6,030 nt of DNA, from assembly GCA_030616835.1 (NCBI GenBank), contig JAUWWP010000187.1:1-6030 (forward strand), given 5' to 3'. A program made the position numbers and the translations under genes. Source of the DNA: Deltaproteobacteria bacterium (GTDB lineage Bacteria; Desulfobacterota; G020345765). The notes under the pieces were generated by a model. That model was not told where the DNA came from. It did not search any database and was given only the letters and a program-made list of their open reading frames with translations. Below, one piece after another: positions 1 through 5,783 of the stretch (position 1 is the first letter of the stretch; each line of letters opens with the position of its first letter).

Positions 1-350
1 ACCATTTGATGCCCGGGATGACCGGGCTGGAGTTTTTGAAGCTCGTCAAAGAAAAATATCCCGAGATTATTCGGATTATCCTTACCGGCCATGCCGATCT
101 GGATATGGTAATCTCGGCGATCAATGAAGGAGAAGTCTACCGTTTTATTACCAAGCCCTGGAGCAATGAAGAGCTGGAGCTCAATATCAGGCTTGCCTTT
201 CAGAATTTAGAGTTAATCCGGGAGAATCAAATACTGAGGGAAAAGGTTAAAAGACAAGCGGAGAGTATCCTTGCCCTGGAGAGAAAATATCCAGGAATAT
301 TCATTGTGGAAAGAGATGAGGAAGGGGCAATAGTTATTGAGGAGGGATAA
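1..350 (+). CDS. Response regulator receiver protein, 5'-truncated by window edge
   Basis: C-terminal two thirds of a CheY-like receiver, a phospho-acceptor switch that a cognate histidine kinase would control. The open frame runs from base 3, reading H-L-M-P-G-M-T-G; the preceding codon is cut by the window edge and ends in AC, which fits GAC for the phosphorylated Asp of the usual D-x-x-MPG motif. The switch Thr is in ILTGHAD (codon 84-86) and the conserved Lys in ITKPW (codon 153-155). The GEVYRFITKPW form matches the receiver of the REC-kinase at 3584. After the receiver come a short helical linker and a tail ending in LERKYPGIFIVERDEEG and an acidic end, with no output domain. The TTG at 6-8 is an internal Leu codon, not a start. 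It stops with TAA at 348-350. Its N-terminus, and any domain upstream, is not visible. Confidence 0.9.
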   Translation, partial: HLMPGMTGLEFLKLVKEKYPEIIRIILTGHADLDMVISAINEGEVYRFITKPWSNEELELNIRLAFQNLELIRENQILREKVKRQAESILALERKYPGIFIVERDEEGAIVIEEG

Positions 351-356
351 CCGCCA

Positions 357-378
357 CTGCTAATTCAGGGAATAGCAG
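357..378 (+). other. Hairpin just after the receiver gene
   Basis: CTGCTAATTC (357-366) pairs with GAATAGCAG (370-378), giving nine base pairs with one bulged A (363) and a three-base loop. It lies seven bases after the stop codon. No T-run follows, so it is not a standard intrinsic terminator. Its 3' arm is also the first unit of the 10-bp repeat array, so the hairpin may be incidental to the repeat. Confidence 0.45.
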
Positions 379-418
379 GGAGTAGCAAGGAATAGAGGGG
401 AATAGCAGGGACTGGAGT
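369..418 (+). repeat. 10-bp tandem repeat array, consensus GGAATAGCAG
   Basis: Five consecutive 10-base units read GGAATAGCAG, GGAGTAGCAA, GGAATAGAGG, GGAATAGCAG and GGACTGGAGT, the last one degenerate. The 14-mer GGGAATAGCAGGGA occurs exactly at 368-381 and 398-411. The array sits in the 126-bp gap between the receiver gene and HK1. The unit is about one helical turn. It could be a simple slippage repeat or a phased set of protein sites; nothing in the sequence decides this. Confidence 0.7.
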
Positions 419-419
419 C

Positions 420-435
420 CTTGAATCCTTTCAAG
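420..435. repeat. Perfect 6-bp inverted repeat upstream of HK1
   Basis: CTTGAA (420-425) and TTCAAG (430-435) are perfect inverted arms around TCCT. They lie about 40 bases upstream of the HK1 start. A small operator or weak RNA hairpin is possible. I see no convincing sigma-70 or sigma-54 promoter around it. Confidence 0.35.
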
Positions 436-476
436 CACGCATAATCTGGGATGATAAGTAACTTAAAGGAGAGGCC

Positions 477-2306
477 ATGGAAACAATTTTGATCATTGAC
501 GACGATGCCCTGGTCCGGAAGTTAATGGAGGATATTATTCTGGCTGAAGGCCACCGGGTTTTTCAGGCGGAGAGTGCCGAGAAGGCAATAGCTTTACTTC
601 AGGAAAGGAAAATTGACATTATCTTTCTGGAGATTATGATGCCCGGGAAAACCGGGATCGAGGCTCTGCCGGAGATTCTCCGGATACAACCCGAGGTGTT
701 AGTGATTATCCAAACTAACTATACTTCTCTGGAAACGGTTATCCAGGCGATTAAACTGGGAGCCTATGATTATATCGAGAAGCCAATCAATGCGGAGCAG
801 CTTCTCCAGTCGCTTCACCGGGCAATTGAGAAACAAAATCTTCAGGAGCAAAACAAGATTCTCATTGAAAAACTCAATCAAAAAATAGGTAGACTGAAGC
901 TCCTGAACCGGGTGGCCAGGACGATCTCTTCCACCCTGGACATCAAAAAATTATTGGATCTGATTATGAATATCACCCGGAGTGTTTTTAAAAGCGAGGC
1001 CTCTGCTCTGATCCTGATCGACGAGGAGAGGGACGAGTTGTATTTTGAGGCAGCTACCGGAGATAAGAAAAGTCAGGTCAGAGAAATCAGACTGAAAAAG
1101 GGACAGGGGATTGCTGGTTGGGTGGCAGAAAGAGGGGAGCCCTTACTGGTGACGGATGTAAGCAAAGATTCCCGATTCTTTAAAGGCGTGGATGAAAAGA
1201 CCAGGTTTAAAACTCGCTCAATCCTGGCAGCCCCCCTGATTTCGAAAGGAAGGGTAATCGGGGTAATTGAGGTAGTCAATCAATTGGACGATGCCCCCTT
1301 TAACGAGTTTCATCAGGAACTCATGATGGAGCTTTCTACCCATATAGCTGCCGCGGTGGAGAACGCTCGGATGACCAACGCCCTTGAGCAGTCCCGAATG
1401 AAGATTCAAGAGTATAGTCGAACGCTGGAGCAGAGGGTAGAGGAAAGAACGCGGAAATTGAAGGAGGCTCAGGCTCAGCTCATCCAGTCAGAGAAACTGT
1501 CTTCCATTGGACAGTTAGCAGCCGGGGTAGCCCACGAAATTAATAATCCGATGGGCTTTATCAATAGCAATCTTTTAACCCTCGCTGGCTATGTCCGTGA
1601 CCTTCGGGAGATCCTCACCGAATATGAGCAATTGGAAAGGGACTGTCAGGGGAAAACCGACAAAAGGCTAAAGTTCCGTTGTGCTCAGATCAAGAAAGTA
1701 AAAGAAAGAATCGACCTTAGGTACGTTATGAATGATTTAAAAAAAGTGATTGAGGAATCCACCCAGGGAGCAGTGAGGGTAAGTAAGATCGTCAAAAGTT
1801 TGAAAAACTTCTCCCAGATCGATGAGGATATGCTGGAATATGCCGACCTCAATGAGAACCTGGAGGAGACCTTAAATGTTATCTGTAGCGAGCTAAAGCA
1901 CAAGGCAGAGGTGATCGAAGAATACGGTAATCTCCCCCGGATCAAATGCTATCCTATGCTGCTTAACCAGGTATTTATGAATCTCCTGCTCAATGCTGCT
2001 CAGGCAATCGAAAAGGAGGGACGGATCGGGATCAAAACCTATACTAACAATAGTAATGTCTGTGTCCGCATCAGCGATAATGGGTGCGGGATCCCGCCAG
2101 AAAATCTTCCGAAGCTCTTTGATCCATTCTTTACTACCAAAGAGGTAGGCAAGGGGACTGGTCTGGGTCTGAGTACGGCCTACGGAATCATCGAAAAACA
2201 TAAGGGGAGGATCAATGTAGAGAGTGAGCCAGGGAAAGGTAGCACATTTACCATTGAGCTACCGCTCGAAGGAAGGGAGGAGATGAATGCTTATAACAGA
2301 AGGTGA
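477..2306 (+). CDS. REC-GAF sensor histidine kinase (HK1) with D52E receiver
   Basis: Cytoplasmic 609-residue kinase; no membrane segment. Domains in order: receiver (1-118), coiled linker (119-145), GAF sensor (about 146-300), coiled coil (304-340), HisKA with H-box AHEINNP (His353), and HATPase_c. The ATPase keeps the N-box (N502, N506), G1 (D534-N-G-C-G), F-box FDPFF (548-552) and G2 (G558-K-G-T-G-L-G564), so it should autophosphorylate. The receiver keeps the acidic pair D8/D9, T80 and K102 but reads FLEIMMPG: Glu52 (codon 630-632) replaces the phosphorylated Asp, so normal receiver phosphorylation is unlikely. The GAF domain probably binds a small ligand or mediates dimerisation; its ligand is unknown. 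The start is set by AAGGAG at 466-471, five bases before the ATG. From 1449 on, the gene is nearly repeated in HK2. It lies seven bases before the preferred HK2 start. Confidence 0.95.
   Translation: METILIIDDDALVRKLMEDIILAEGHRVFQAESAEKAIALLQERKIDIIFLEIMMPGKTGIEALPEILRIQPEVLVIIQTNYTSLETVIQAIKLGAYDYIEKPINAEQLLQSLHRAIEKQNLQEQNKILIEKLNQKIGRLKLLNRVARTISSTLDIKKLLDLIMNITRSVFKSEASALILIDEERDELYFEAATGDKKSQVREIRLKKGQGIAGWVAERGEPLLVTDVSKDSRFFKGVDEKTRFKTRSILAAPLISKGRVIGVIEVVNQLDDAPFNEFHQELMMELSTHIAAAVENARMTNALEQSRMKIQEYSRTLEQRVEERTRKLKEAQAQLIQSEKLSSIGQLAAGVAHEINNPMGFINSNLLTLAGYVRDLREILTEYEQLERDCQGKTDKRLKFRCAQIKKVKERIDLRYVMNDLKKVIEESTQGAVRVSKIVKSLKNFSQIDEDMLEYADLNENLEETLNVICSELKHKAEVIEEYGNLPRIKCYPMLLNQVFMNLLLNAAQAIEKEGRIGIKTYTNNSNVCVRISDNGCGIPPENLPKLFDPFFTTKEVGKGTGLGLSTAYGIIEKHKGRINVESEPGKGSTFTIELPLEGREEMNAYNRR
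1449..2268 (+). repeat. Kinase-module direct repeat, copy A (in HK1)
   Basis: This 820-bp stretch, from the coiled coil just before HisKA to the last ATPase strand, aligns without net gaps to 2461-3280 at a constant offset of 1012 bp. I counted about 61 mismatches, or roughly 93% identity. Weaker similarity extends upstream to about 1435 (partner 2447). Confidence 0.93.
2301..2306 (+). promoter_or_regulatory. Shine-Dalgarno AGGTGA overlapping the HK1 stop
   Basis: AGGTGA includes the HK1 stop codon TGA and lies seven bases before ATG 2314. The same layout occurs downstream: GAGGTGA just after the HK2 stop, seven bases before GTG 3327. The conserved position supports 2314 as the HK2 start. 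A rival site, GGAGGA at 2276-2281, lies five bases before ATG 2287. Confidence 0.5.
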
Positions 2307-2313
2307 GTTGCTA

Positions 2314-3312
2314 ATGTGTAGTAATATCCCACTGATCAATATCGAGATAATTCTGGCCCTTTTGTTTTTCCTCTGGCTGTTGGTACGGCTTTTGAATGCA
2401 GCAATAGGAAGTAAGGAAAGAGTAAGAATTCAAAAATTAGGTAGTAAGGTAAAGGAGAAAACGCGGAAATTGAAGGAGGCTCAAGCTCAGCTCATCCAGT
2501 CAGAGAAACTGTCTTCCATTGGACAGTTAGCAACCGGGGTAGCCCACGAAATTAATAATCCGATGGGCTTTATCAATAGCAATCTTTTAACCCTCGCTGG
2601 CTATGTCCGTGACCTTCGGGAGATCCTCACCGAATATGAGCAATTGGAGAAGGACTGTCAGGGAACAACCAACAAAAGGCTAAAGTTCCGTTGTGCTCAG
2701 ATCAAGAAAGTAAAAGAAAGAATCGACCTCAGGTACATTATGAATGATTTAGAAAAAGTGATTGATGAATCCAGCCAGGGAGCACTGAGGGTAATTAAGA
2801 TCGTCAAAGGTTTGAAAAACTTCTCCCACATCGATGAAGGGAAGCCAGAATATGTTGACCTCAACGAGGACCTGGAGGATACCTTAAATATTATCTGGAA
2901 TGAGCTGAAGTATAAGGCGGAGGTGATCAAAGAATACGGCAATCTCCCCCGGATCAAATGCTATCGCATACAGCTTAACCAGGTATTTATGAATCTCTTG
3001 CTCAATGCTGCTCAGGCAATCGAAAAGGAGGGGAGGATCAGGATCAAAACCTATACTAACAATAGTAATGTCTATGTCTGCATCAGCGATAATGGGTGCG
3101 GGATTCCGCCAGAAAATCTTCCGAAGCTCTTTGATCCATTCTTTACTACCAAAGAGGTAGGCAAGGGAACTGGCCTGGGCCTGAGCATGGCCTACGGAAT
3201 CGTCGAAAGACATGAGGGGAGGATCCATGTAGAGAGCGAGATAGGGAAAGGAAGCACATTTACCATTGAGCTACCGCTCGGAAGAATGGGAAAGGGGAAT
3301 ACCTTGGGATAA
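2314..3312 (+). CDS. Single-pass membrane-anchored histidine kinase (HK2)
   Basis: 332 residues from ATG 2314; ATG 2287 would add nine residues and overlap the HK1 end by 20 bp, and it also has a good ribosome site. One hydrophobic segment (about 10-27, rich in L, F, I and W) is followed by R and K, so the C-terminus should be cytoplasmic and almost nothing lies outside. There is no periplasmic, PAS, GAF or HAMP domain. A short linker leads to HisKA (H-box AHEINNP, His78) and a complete HATPase_c: N227/N231, G1 at D259-N-G-C-G, F-box 273-277, G2 at 283-289. The family normally autophosphorylates on the His and passes phosphate to receiver Asp residues. The whole kinase part is a near copy of HK1, so partner specificity is probably shared. 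With no sensor of its own, it may respond through another membrane protein, the anchor, or HK1 heterodimers (inference). Confidence 0.92.
   Translation: MCSNIPLINIEIILALLFFLWLLVRLLNAAIGSKERVRIQKLGSKVKEKTRKLKEAQAQLIQSEKLSSIGQLATGVAHEINNPMGFINSNLLTLAGYVRDLREILTEYEQLEKDCQGTTNKRLKFRCAQIKKVKERIDLRYIMNDLEKVIDESSQGALRVIKIVKGLKNFSHIDEGKPEYVDLNEDLEDTLNIIWNELKYKAEVIKEYGNLPRIKCYRIQLNQVFMNLLLNAAQAIEKEGRIRIKTYTNNSNVYVCISDNGCGIPPENLPKLFDPFFTTKEVGKGTGLGLSMAYGIVERHEGRIHVESEIGKGSTFTIELPLGRMGKGNTLG
2341..2460 (+). repeat. Membrane-anchor direct repeat, copy 1 (in HK2)
   Basis: Aligns without gaps to 3351-3470 at an offset of 1010 bp. By eye the first 60 bases match at about 50 positions and the next 60 at about 38, so the similarity fades toward the kinase junction at about 2447-2460. 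It encodes the hydrophobic anchor and the charged linker of HK2. Confidence 0.85.
2461..3280 (+). repeat. Kinase-module direct repeat, copy B (in HK2)
   Basis: Partner of 1449-2268, shifted by 1012 bp with no net indel. Differences are scattered substitutions, densest in the segment between HisKA and the N-box (about 2825-2970) and sparse around the H-box and F-box. Both copies keep all catalytic motifs. Confidence 0.93.
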
Positions 3313-3319
3313 GAGGTGA
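3313..3319 (+). promoter_or_regulatory. Strong Shine-Dalgarno GAGGTGA for the 47-residue peptide gene
   Basis: GAGGTGA follows the HK2 stop directly and sits seven bases before GTG 3327. It is a seven-base match to the usual anti-SD complement, which favours GTG 3327 over ATG 3342 as the start, and favours real translation of the small gene. Confidence 0.55.
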
Positions 3320-3326
3320 GTAGTTA

Positions 3327-3470
3327 GTGGAACGTCTCTCAATGACCAATATCGGCATGATTCTGGCCCTTTTATTTTTCATCTGGCTGCTGGTACGGCT
3401 TTCAAAGACAATAAAAGGAAGTAGGGAAGGGGTAAAGGCTCAAGAATTTGGTAAGTCAGAAAAGTCATAA
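3327..3470 (+). CDS. Small single-pass membrane peptide, paralogue of the HK2 anchor
   Basis: 47 codons from GTG 3327 (42 from ATG 3342), stop TAA 3468-3470. One hydrophobic segment at about residues 9-25 (IGMILALLFFIWLLVRL) is followed by a Lys/Arg-rich tail of about 20 residues, so the tail should be cytoplasmic. It aligns over its length with the HK2 N-terminus (IEIILALLFFLWLLVRL), then stops where HK2 continues into the kinase. Within 14 codons from ATT 3360 to CTT 3401 there are only three changes from HK2: two silent and one Leu to Ile, which suggests protein-level constraint. It could be the original small gene from which the HK2 anchor came, a small partner of HK2, or a remnant of a lost third kinase copy. 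No known family is recognised. Confidence 0.55.
   Translation: MERLSMTNIGMILALLFFIWLLVRLSKTIKGSREGVKAQEFGKSEKS
3351..3470 (+). repeat. Membrane-anchor direct repeat, copy 2
   Basis: Ungapped partner of 2341-2460 (offset 1010), about 73% identical overall and about 83% over the first half. Similarity ends at about 3470, exactly at the stop codon of the small gene; there is no kinase sequence beyond it. Confidence 0.85.
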
Positions 3471-3522
3471 CTTGATTTTTGGCCGAACCCGGGAACGGGC
3501 CAGGAGTGGAAGGAGTAGATCC

Positions 3523-3543
3523 ATGGCTACCTTAGGCCGATAA
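3523..3543 (+). CDS. Six-codon minicistron (possible leader peptide)
   Basis: ATG GCT ACC TTA GGC CGA TAA encodes M-A-T-L-G-R. A full AAGGAG (3510-3515) sits seven bases upstream, a better ribosome site than that of the REC-kinase, which starts 40 bases after this stop. It could be a translated leader, a decayed gene start, or chance. The rest of the gap 3471-3583 shows only a weak GC hairpin (around 3488-3499) and an AT-rich stretch at 3559-3569; I find no clear promoter. Confidence 0.25.
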   Translation: MATLGR

Positions 3544-3583
3544 CCGAGAGGAAGAAGGTTTATTTTAATAGGGGAATCGCCGA

Positions 3584-4936
3584 ATGATGGAAAAACCAGA
3601 AAGAGGGGCAGAAGGTCATGTCATTCTTCTGGTGGATGATGAGGAGAATATCTTAACTGCCCTGCTCCGCCTACTCAGGAAGGAGAACTACCGGATCCTC
3701 ACCGCCCTCAGCGGGGAGCAGGGACTGAAGCTCCTGAAGGAGACTGAGGTGCAGTTGGTGGTTTCCGATCAGAGAATGCCAGGGATGAGCGGGATTGAAT
3801 TGCTCCGAGCAATCCGCAAGGAGTCTCCTGATACCATCCGGATCATGCTCACCGGATACTCTGATCTGAAGGTGGCGGAAGAGGCAATCAATAAGGGAGA
3901 GGTTTACCGCTTCCTCACCAAGCCCTGGAACGATGAGGACCTGAAGGCAGCCATCCGCCAGGGCCTGGAATGCTACGATCTGGAGGAGAAGAACAAAGAG
4001 CTACTGGAGCTAACCCGGAGACTGAATGAGGAGCTAAAAGAGTTAAATCAAAATCTGGAGCAGTTGGTGGAAGAGAAGACCCGGAAGTTAAAGGAGTCGC
4101 AGGAGCAGTTGATTCAGTCGGAGAAGATGGCCGCCCTGGGCTTACTGGTCGGCGGGGTAGCCCACGAGATCAATAATCCCCTCGCTGGGATCCTTGGCCT
4201 GACCCAACTGCTTTTAAAAGAGGGTAGGCCGGATCCTTCCATTTATCAGGATCTTAAGGACATCGAGGCCTTAGCCCTTAAGTGCAAGAGCATTGTGGAA
4301 GGACTCCTGAGCTTCTCTCGTCAACAGAGTACGGAGGCTCGAAAAGAGTGGGAGATCGGTCAGGTAATAAAAAGGACCCTTTCTATATTCGAGCATCAAG
4401 CCAGTCTCCAGGGAGTAAAAATAATTCCCGAGCTTTCATCTGATCTACCCTCAGTTTCCATAAACTTCAATCAGATCCAGCAGGTACTGTTAAACCTTCT
4501 GACCAATGCCTGCCAGGCGATGCCCGAGGGCGGGGAGCTAAAGATTGCTACGAGATGCCAGATGTCGGATGGTAGATACAATAAGACACCCAAGACTAAA
4601 AACTTAGGGGTGCGAGGTAAGGTAGCTAAAAATTCACATGAGTCCTCGGACTCTTGCCCGCCTGAGAGGGCCAAAGGATCTCAGTCTAACTTTGTGGAAA
4701 TCATTGTCAGCGATACCGGGCAGGGAATACCTCCTGAAAACCTAGGCAAGATCTTCGACCCTTTCTTTACCACTAAAGAGGAGGGTGAAGGGATCGGATT
4801 GGGTCTGGCGGTAAGCTACGGAATCATTCAGGAGCATAATGGATCGATCCGGGCAGAAAGCGAGCCGGGAAAGGGGACCTCCTTCACCATCTCCTTGCCC
4901 GCCTCCAGGGAAAGCCCGGAAAAGAGATTGGATTAA
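3584..4936 (+). CDS. REC-histidine kinase with ATPase-domain insertion
   Basis: Cytoplasmic 450-residue hybrid with the receiver at the N-terminus. Receiver (12-130): acidic D18/D19, phospho-acceptor Asp62 in SDQRMPGMSG, T90 and K113 (VYRFLTKPW), all intact. A coiled coil (132-180) leads to HisKA with AHEINNP (His194), then HATPase_c with N-box N304/N308, G1 D377-T-G-Q-G381, F-box FDPFF (391-395) and G2 G401-E-G-I-G-L-G407, where Ile replaces the usual Thr. Receiver phosphorylation probably tunes the kinase. About 40 extra hydrophilic residues (about 325-368) sit between the N-box and G1. Two ATGs stand in tandem (3584, 3587); GGGGA at 3571-3575 is a modest ribosome site for either. The kinase core is related to HK1/HK2 but clearly older in divergence. 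The stop is five bases before PilZ-REC, so the two are probably co-translated. Confidence 0.94.
   Translation: MMEKPERGAEGHVILLVDDEENILTALLRLLRKENYRILTALSGEQGLKLLKETEVQLVVSDQRMPGMSGIELLRAIRKESPDTIRIMLTGYSDLKVAEEAINKGEVYRFLTKPWNDEDLKAAIRQGLECYDLEEKNKELLELTRRLNEELKELNQNLEQLVEEKTRKLKESQEQLIQSEKMAALGLLVGGVAHEINNPLAGILGLTQLLLKEGRPDPSIYQDLKDIEALALKCKSIVEGLLSFSRQQSTEARKEWEIGQVIKRTLSIFEHQASLQGVKIIPELSSDLPSVSINFNQIQQVLLNLLTNACQAMPEGGELKIATRCQMSDGRYNKTPKTKNLGVRGKVAKNSHESSDSCPPERAKGSQSNFVEIIVSDTGQGIPPENLGKIFDPFFTTKEEGEGIGLGLAVSYGIIQEHNGSIRAESEPGKGTSFTISLPASRESPEKRLD
4556..4687 (+). other. In-frame insertion within the ATPase domain coding region
   Basis: Between the strand ending KIATR and the one beginning NFVEIIVSD, HK1 has about three residues and this kinase has 44 (325-368). 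The insert is hydrophilic, rich in K, S, N and P, and has no recognisable fold. Its DNA holds a perfect 6-bp inverted repeat, GAGTCC/GGACTC (4640-4653), and CTAAAAA twice, 30 bp apart (4596, 4626). It reads like an inserted intergenic or palindromic element that kept the frame, but I see no clear target-site duplication. Confidence 0.6.
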
Positions 4937-4941
4937 CAGCA

Positions 4942-5730
4942 GTGAATTTCAAAAAAGATAGGAGAAGATATCAGCGGGTTTCTATTGATGTCCTGGTAAA
5001 TTATACAAACTATAAAATATTTTTCTGCAATCCGGCAATGAATATCAGTAAGGGAGGGGTCTTTATCAAGGCTAAGAGGCCCGAGCCGAAGGGGAGTGAG
5101 ATCAAAATGGTTTTCCGGTTGCCCGATAGCTCCCGGGAAATTCATACCATCGGTAAGGTAGTTTTTGTTAACCAAGACCCCGAACAATCAGGGATGGGAA
5201 TTAAATTTACTGACATTACCCCGGAAGAGCTAACCCTGATCAGAAATTATGTGAAAAGATTCCATGAAGAAGGTGGAGAAGTGGAAGGAGTAAATCTTAC
5301 CGGGCAGAGAAAGGCCAAGGTTATGGTGGTAGATGATGAGTCGGTAATTCGACGAGTCTGCAAAAGGACTCTTGAAAAAAGCAATTTCCTGGCTACTACT
5401 GCTAATAATGGCGATGAAGCCCTGAGAATAATGGCTGAAGAAGAAATTGATGTTGTTCTCCTCGACATCAGAATGCCCGGCCTTTCGGGAATCGAGGTCT
5501 TAAAGAATATCAAGCAGAACCACCCAGAAACCGAAGTGATAATGATGACCGGTTATGCTACCATCCAGACTGCGGTAGAGGCTATGAAGATAGGAGCATA
5601 TGATTATCTTACCAAACCCTTTGAGGATGTTAGCCAAATTCCTGGATGTGTAAATAGAGCTTTTTCCCGGAAAAAATTGATTGAAGCTAAAATGGCCAGG
5701 AAGAAGCAGTTACTGCAAAAATTTTATTGA
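4942..5730 (+). CDS. PilZ-REC protein (c-di-GMP-binding receiver)
   Basis: 262 residues, cytoplasmic. An N-terminal PilZ domain (about 5-108) carries both c-di-GMP-binding motifs: R8-R-Y-Q-R12 (RxxxR) and N34-I-S-K-G-G39 (D/NxSxxG), followed by the SGMGIKFTDI strand. It resembles the PilZ type common in Myxococcus-like bacteria. After a linker (109-123) comes a complete receiver (125-245) with D131/D132, phospho-acceptor Asp175 (LLDIRMPG), T203 and K225, then a basic helical tail. It should respond both to c-di-GMP and to phosphorylation by a kinase, most simply the neighbouring REC-kinase. No enzymatic or DNA-binding part is present, so it probably acts by binding a partner. The start is GTG 4942, five bases after the upstream stop and without a good Shine-Dalgarno, which points to translational coupling. 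It is followed by a terminator. Confidence 0.93.
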   Translation: MNFKKDRRRYQRVSIDVLVNYTNYKIFFCNPAMNISKGGVFIKAKRPEPKGSEIKMVFRLPDSSREIHTIGKVVFVNQDPEQSGMGIKFTDITPEELTLIRNYVKRFHEEGGEVEGVNLTGQRKAKVMVVDDESVIRRVCKRTLEKSNFLATTANNGDEALRIMAEEEIDVVLLDIRMPGLSGIEVLKNIKQNHPETEVIMMTGYATIQTAVEAMKIGAYDYLTKPFEDVSQIPGCVNRAFSRKKLIEAKMARKKQLLQKFY

Positions 5731-5771
5731 GAAGTCTTTACCCCGTCCGTAAAGGCAGGGATGAGGACTTT
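5731..5771 (+). other. Folded RNA element after PilZ-REC
   Basis: GAAGTCT (5731-5737) can pair with GGACTTT (5765-5771), enclosing a second stem CCCGTC (5742-5747) with GGC-A-GGG (5754-5760, one bulged A). An alternative stem is CTTTAC (5736-5741) with GTAAAG (5749-5754). The block CCCCGTCCGTAAAGG...GGGATGA looks like the structured right ends of some IS200/IS605-type elements, but no transposase is present. No riboswitch consensus that I know fits. Confidence 0.35.
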
Positions 5772-5783
5772 CGGAATAAACGG

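Noticed and set aside
6..8. TTG as start codon of the first protein
   Set aside because: It falls inside the receiver motif D-x-L-M-P-G-M; the frame is open to the window edge, so this is a Leu codon of a truncated gene.
369..418. CRISPR-like repeat array
   Set aside because: The units are 10 bp and contiguous without spacers; this is a simple tandem repeat.
421..445. Sigma-70 promoter with TTGAAT (421) and CATAAT (440)
   Set aside because: The spacer would be 13 bases, too short for a normal promoter; GATAAG at 453 is too far.
1685..2957. Open frames on the minus strand at 1685-1945 and 2697-2957 that resemble each other
   Set aside because: They match each other only because they lie opposite the two kinase copies; they have no family resemblance, and the + strand genes there are certain.
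3481..3501. Terminator after the small membrane peptide gene
   Set aside because: The stem CCCG-GGAA-CGGG is only four pairs, its T-run is upstream (3476-3480) rather than downstream, and no T-run follows.
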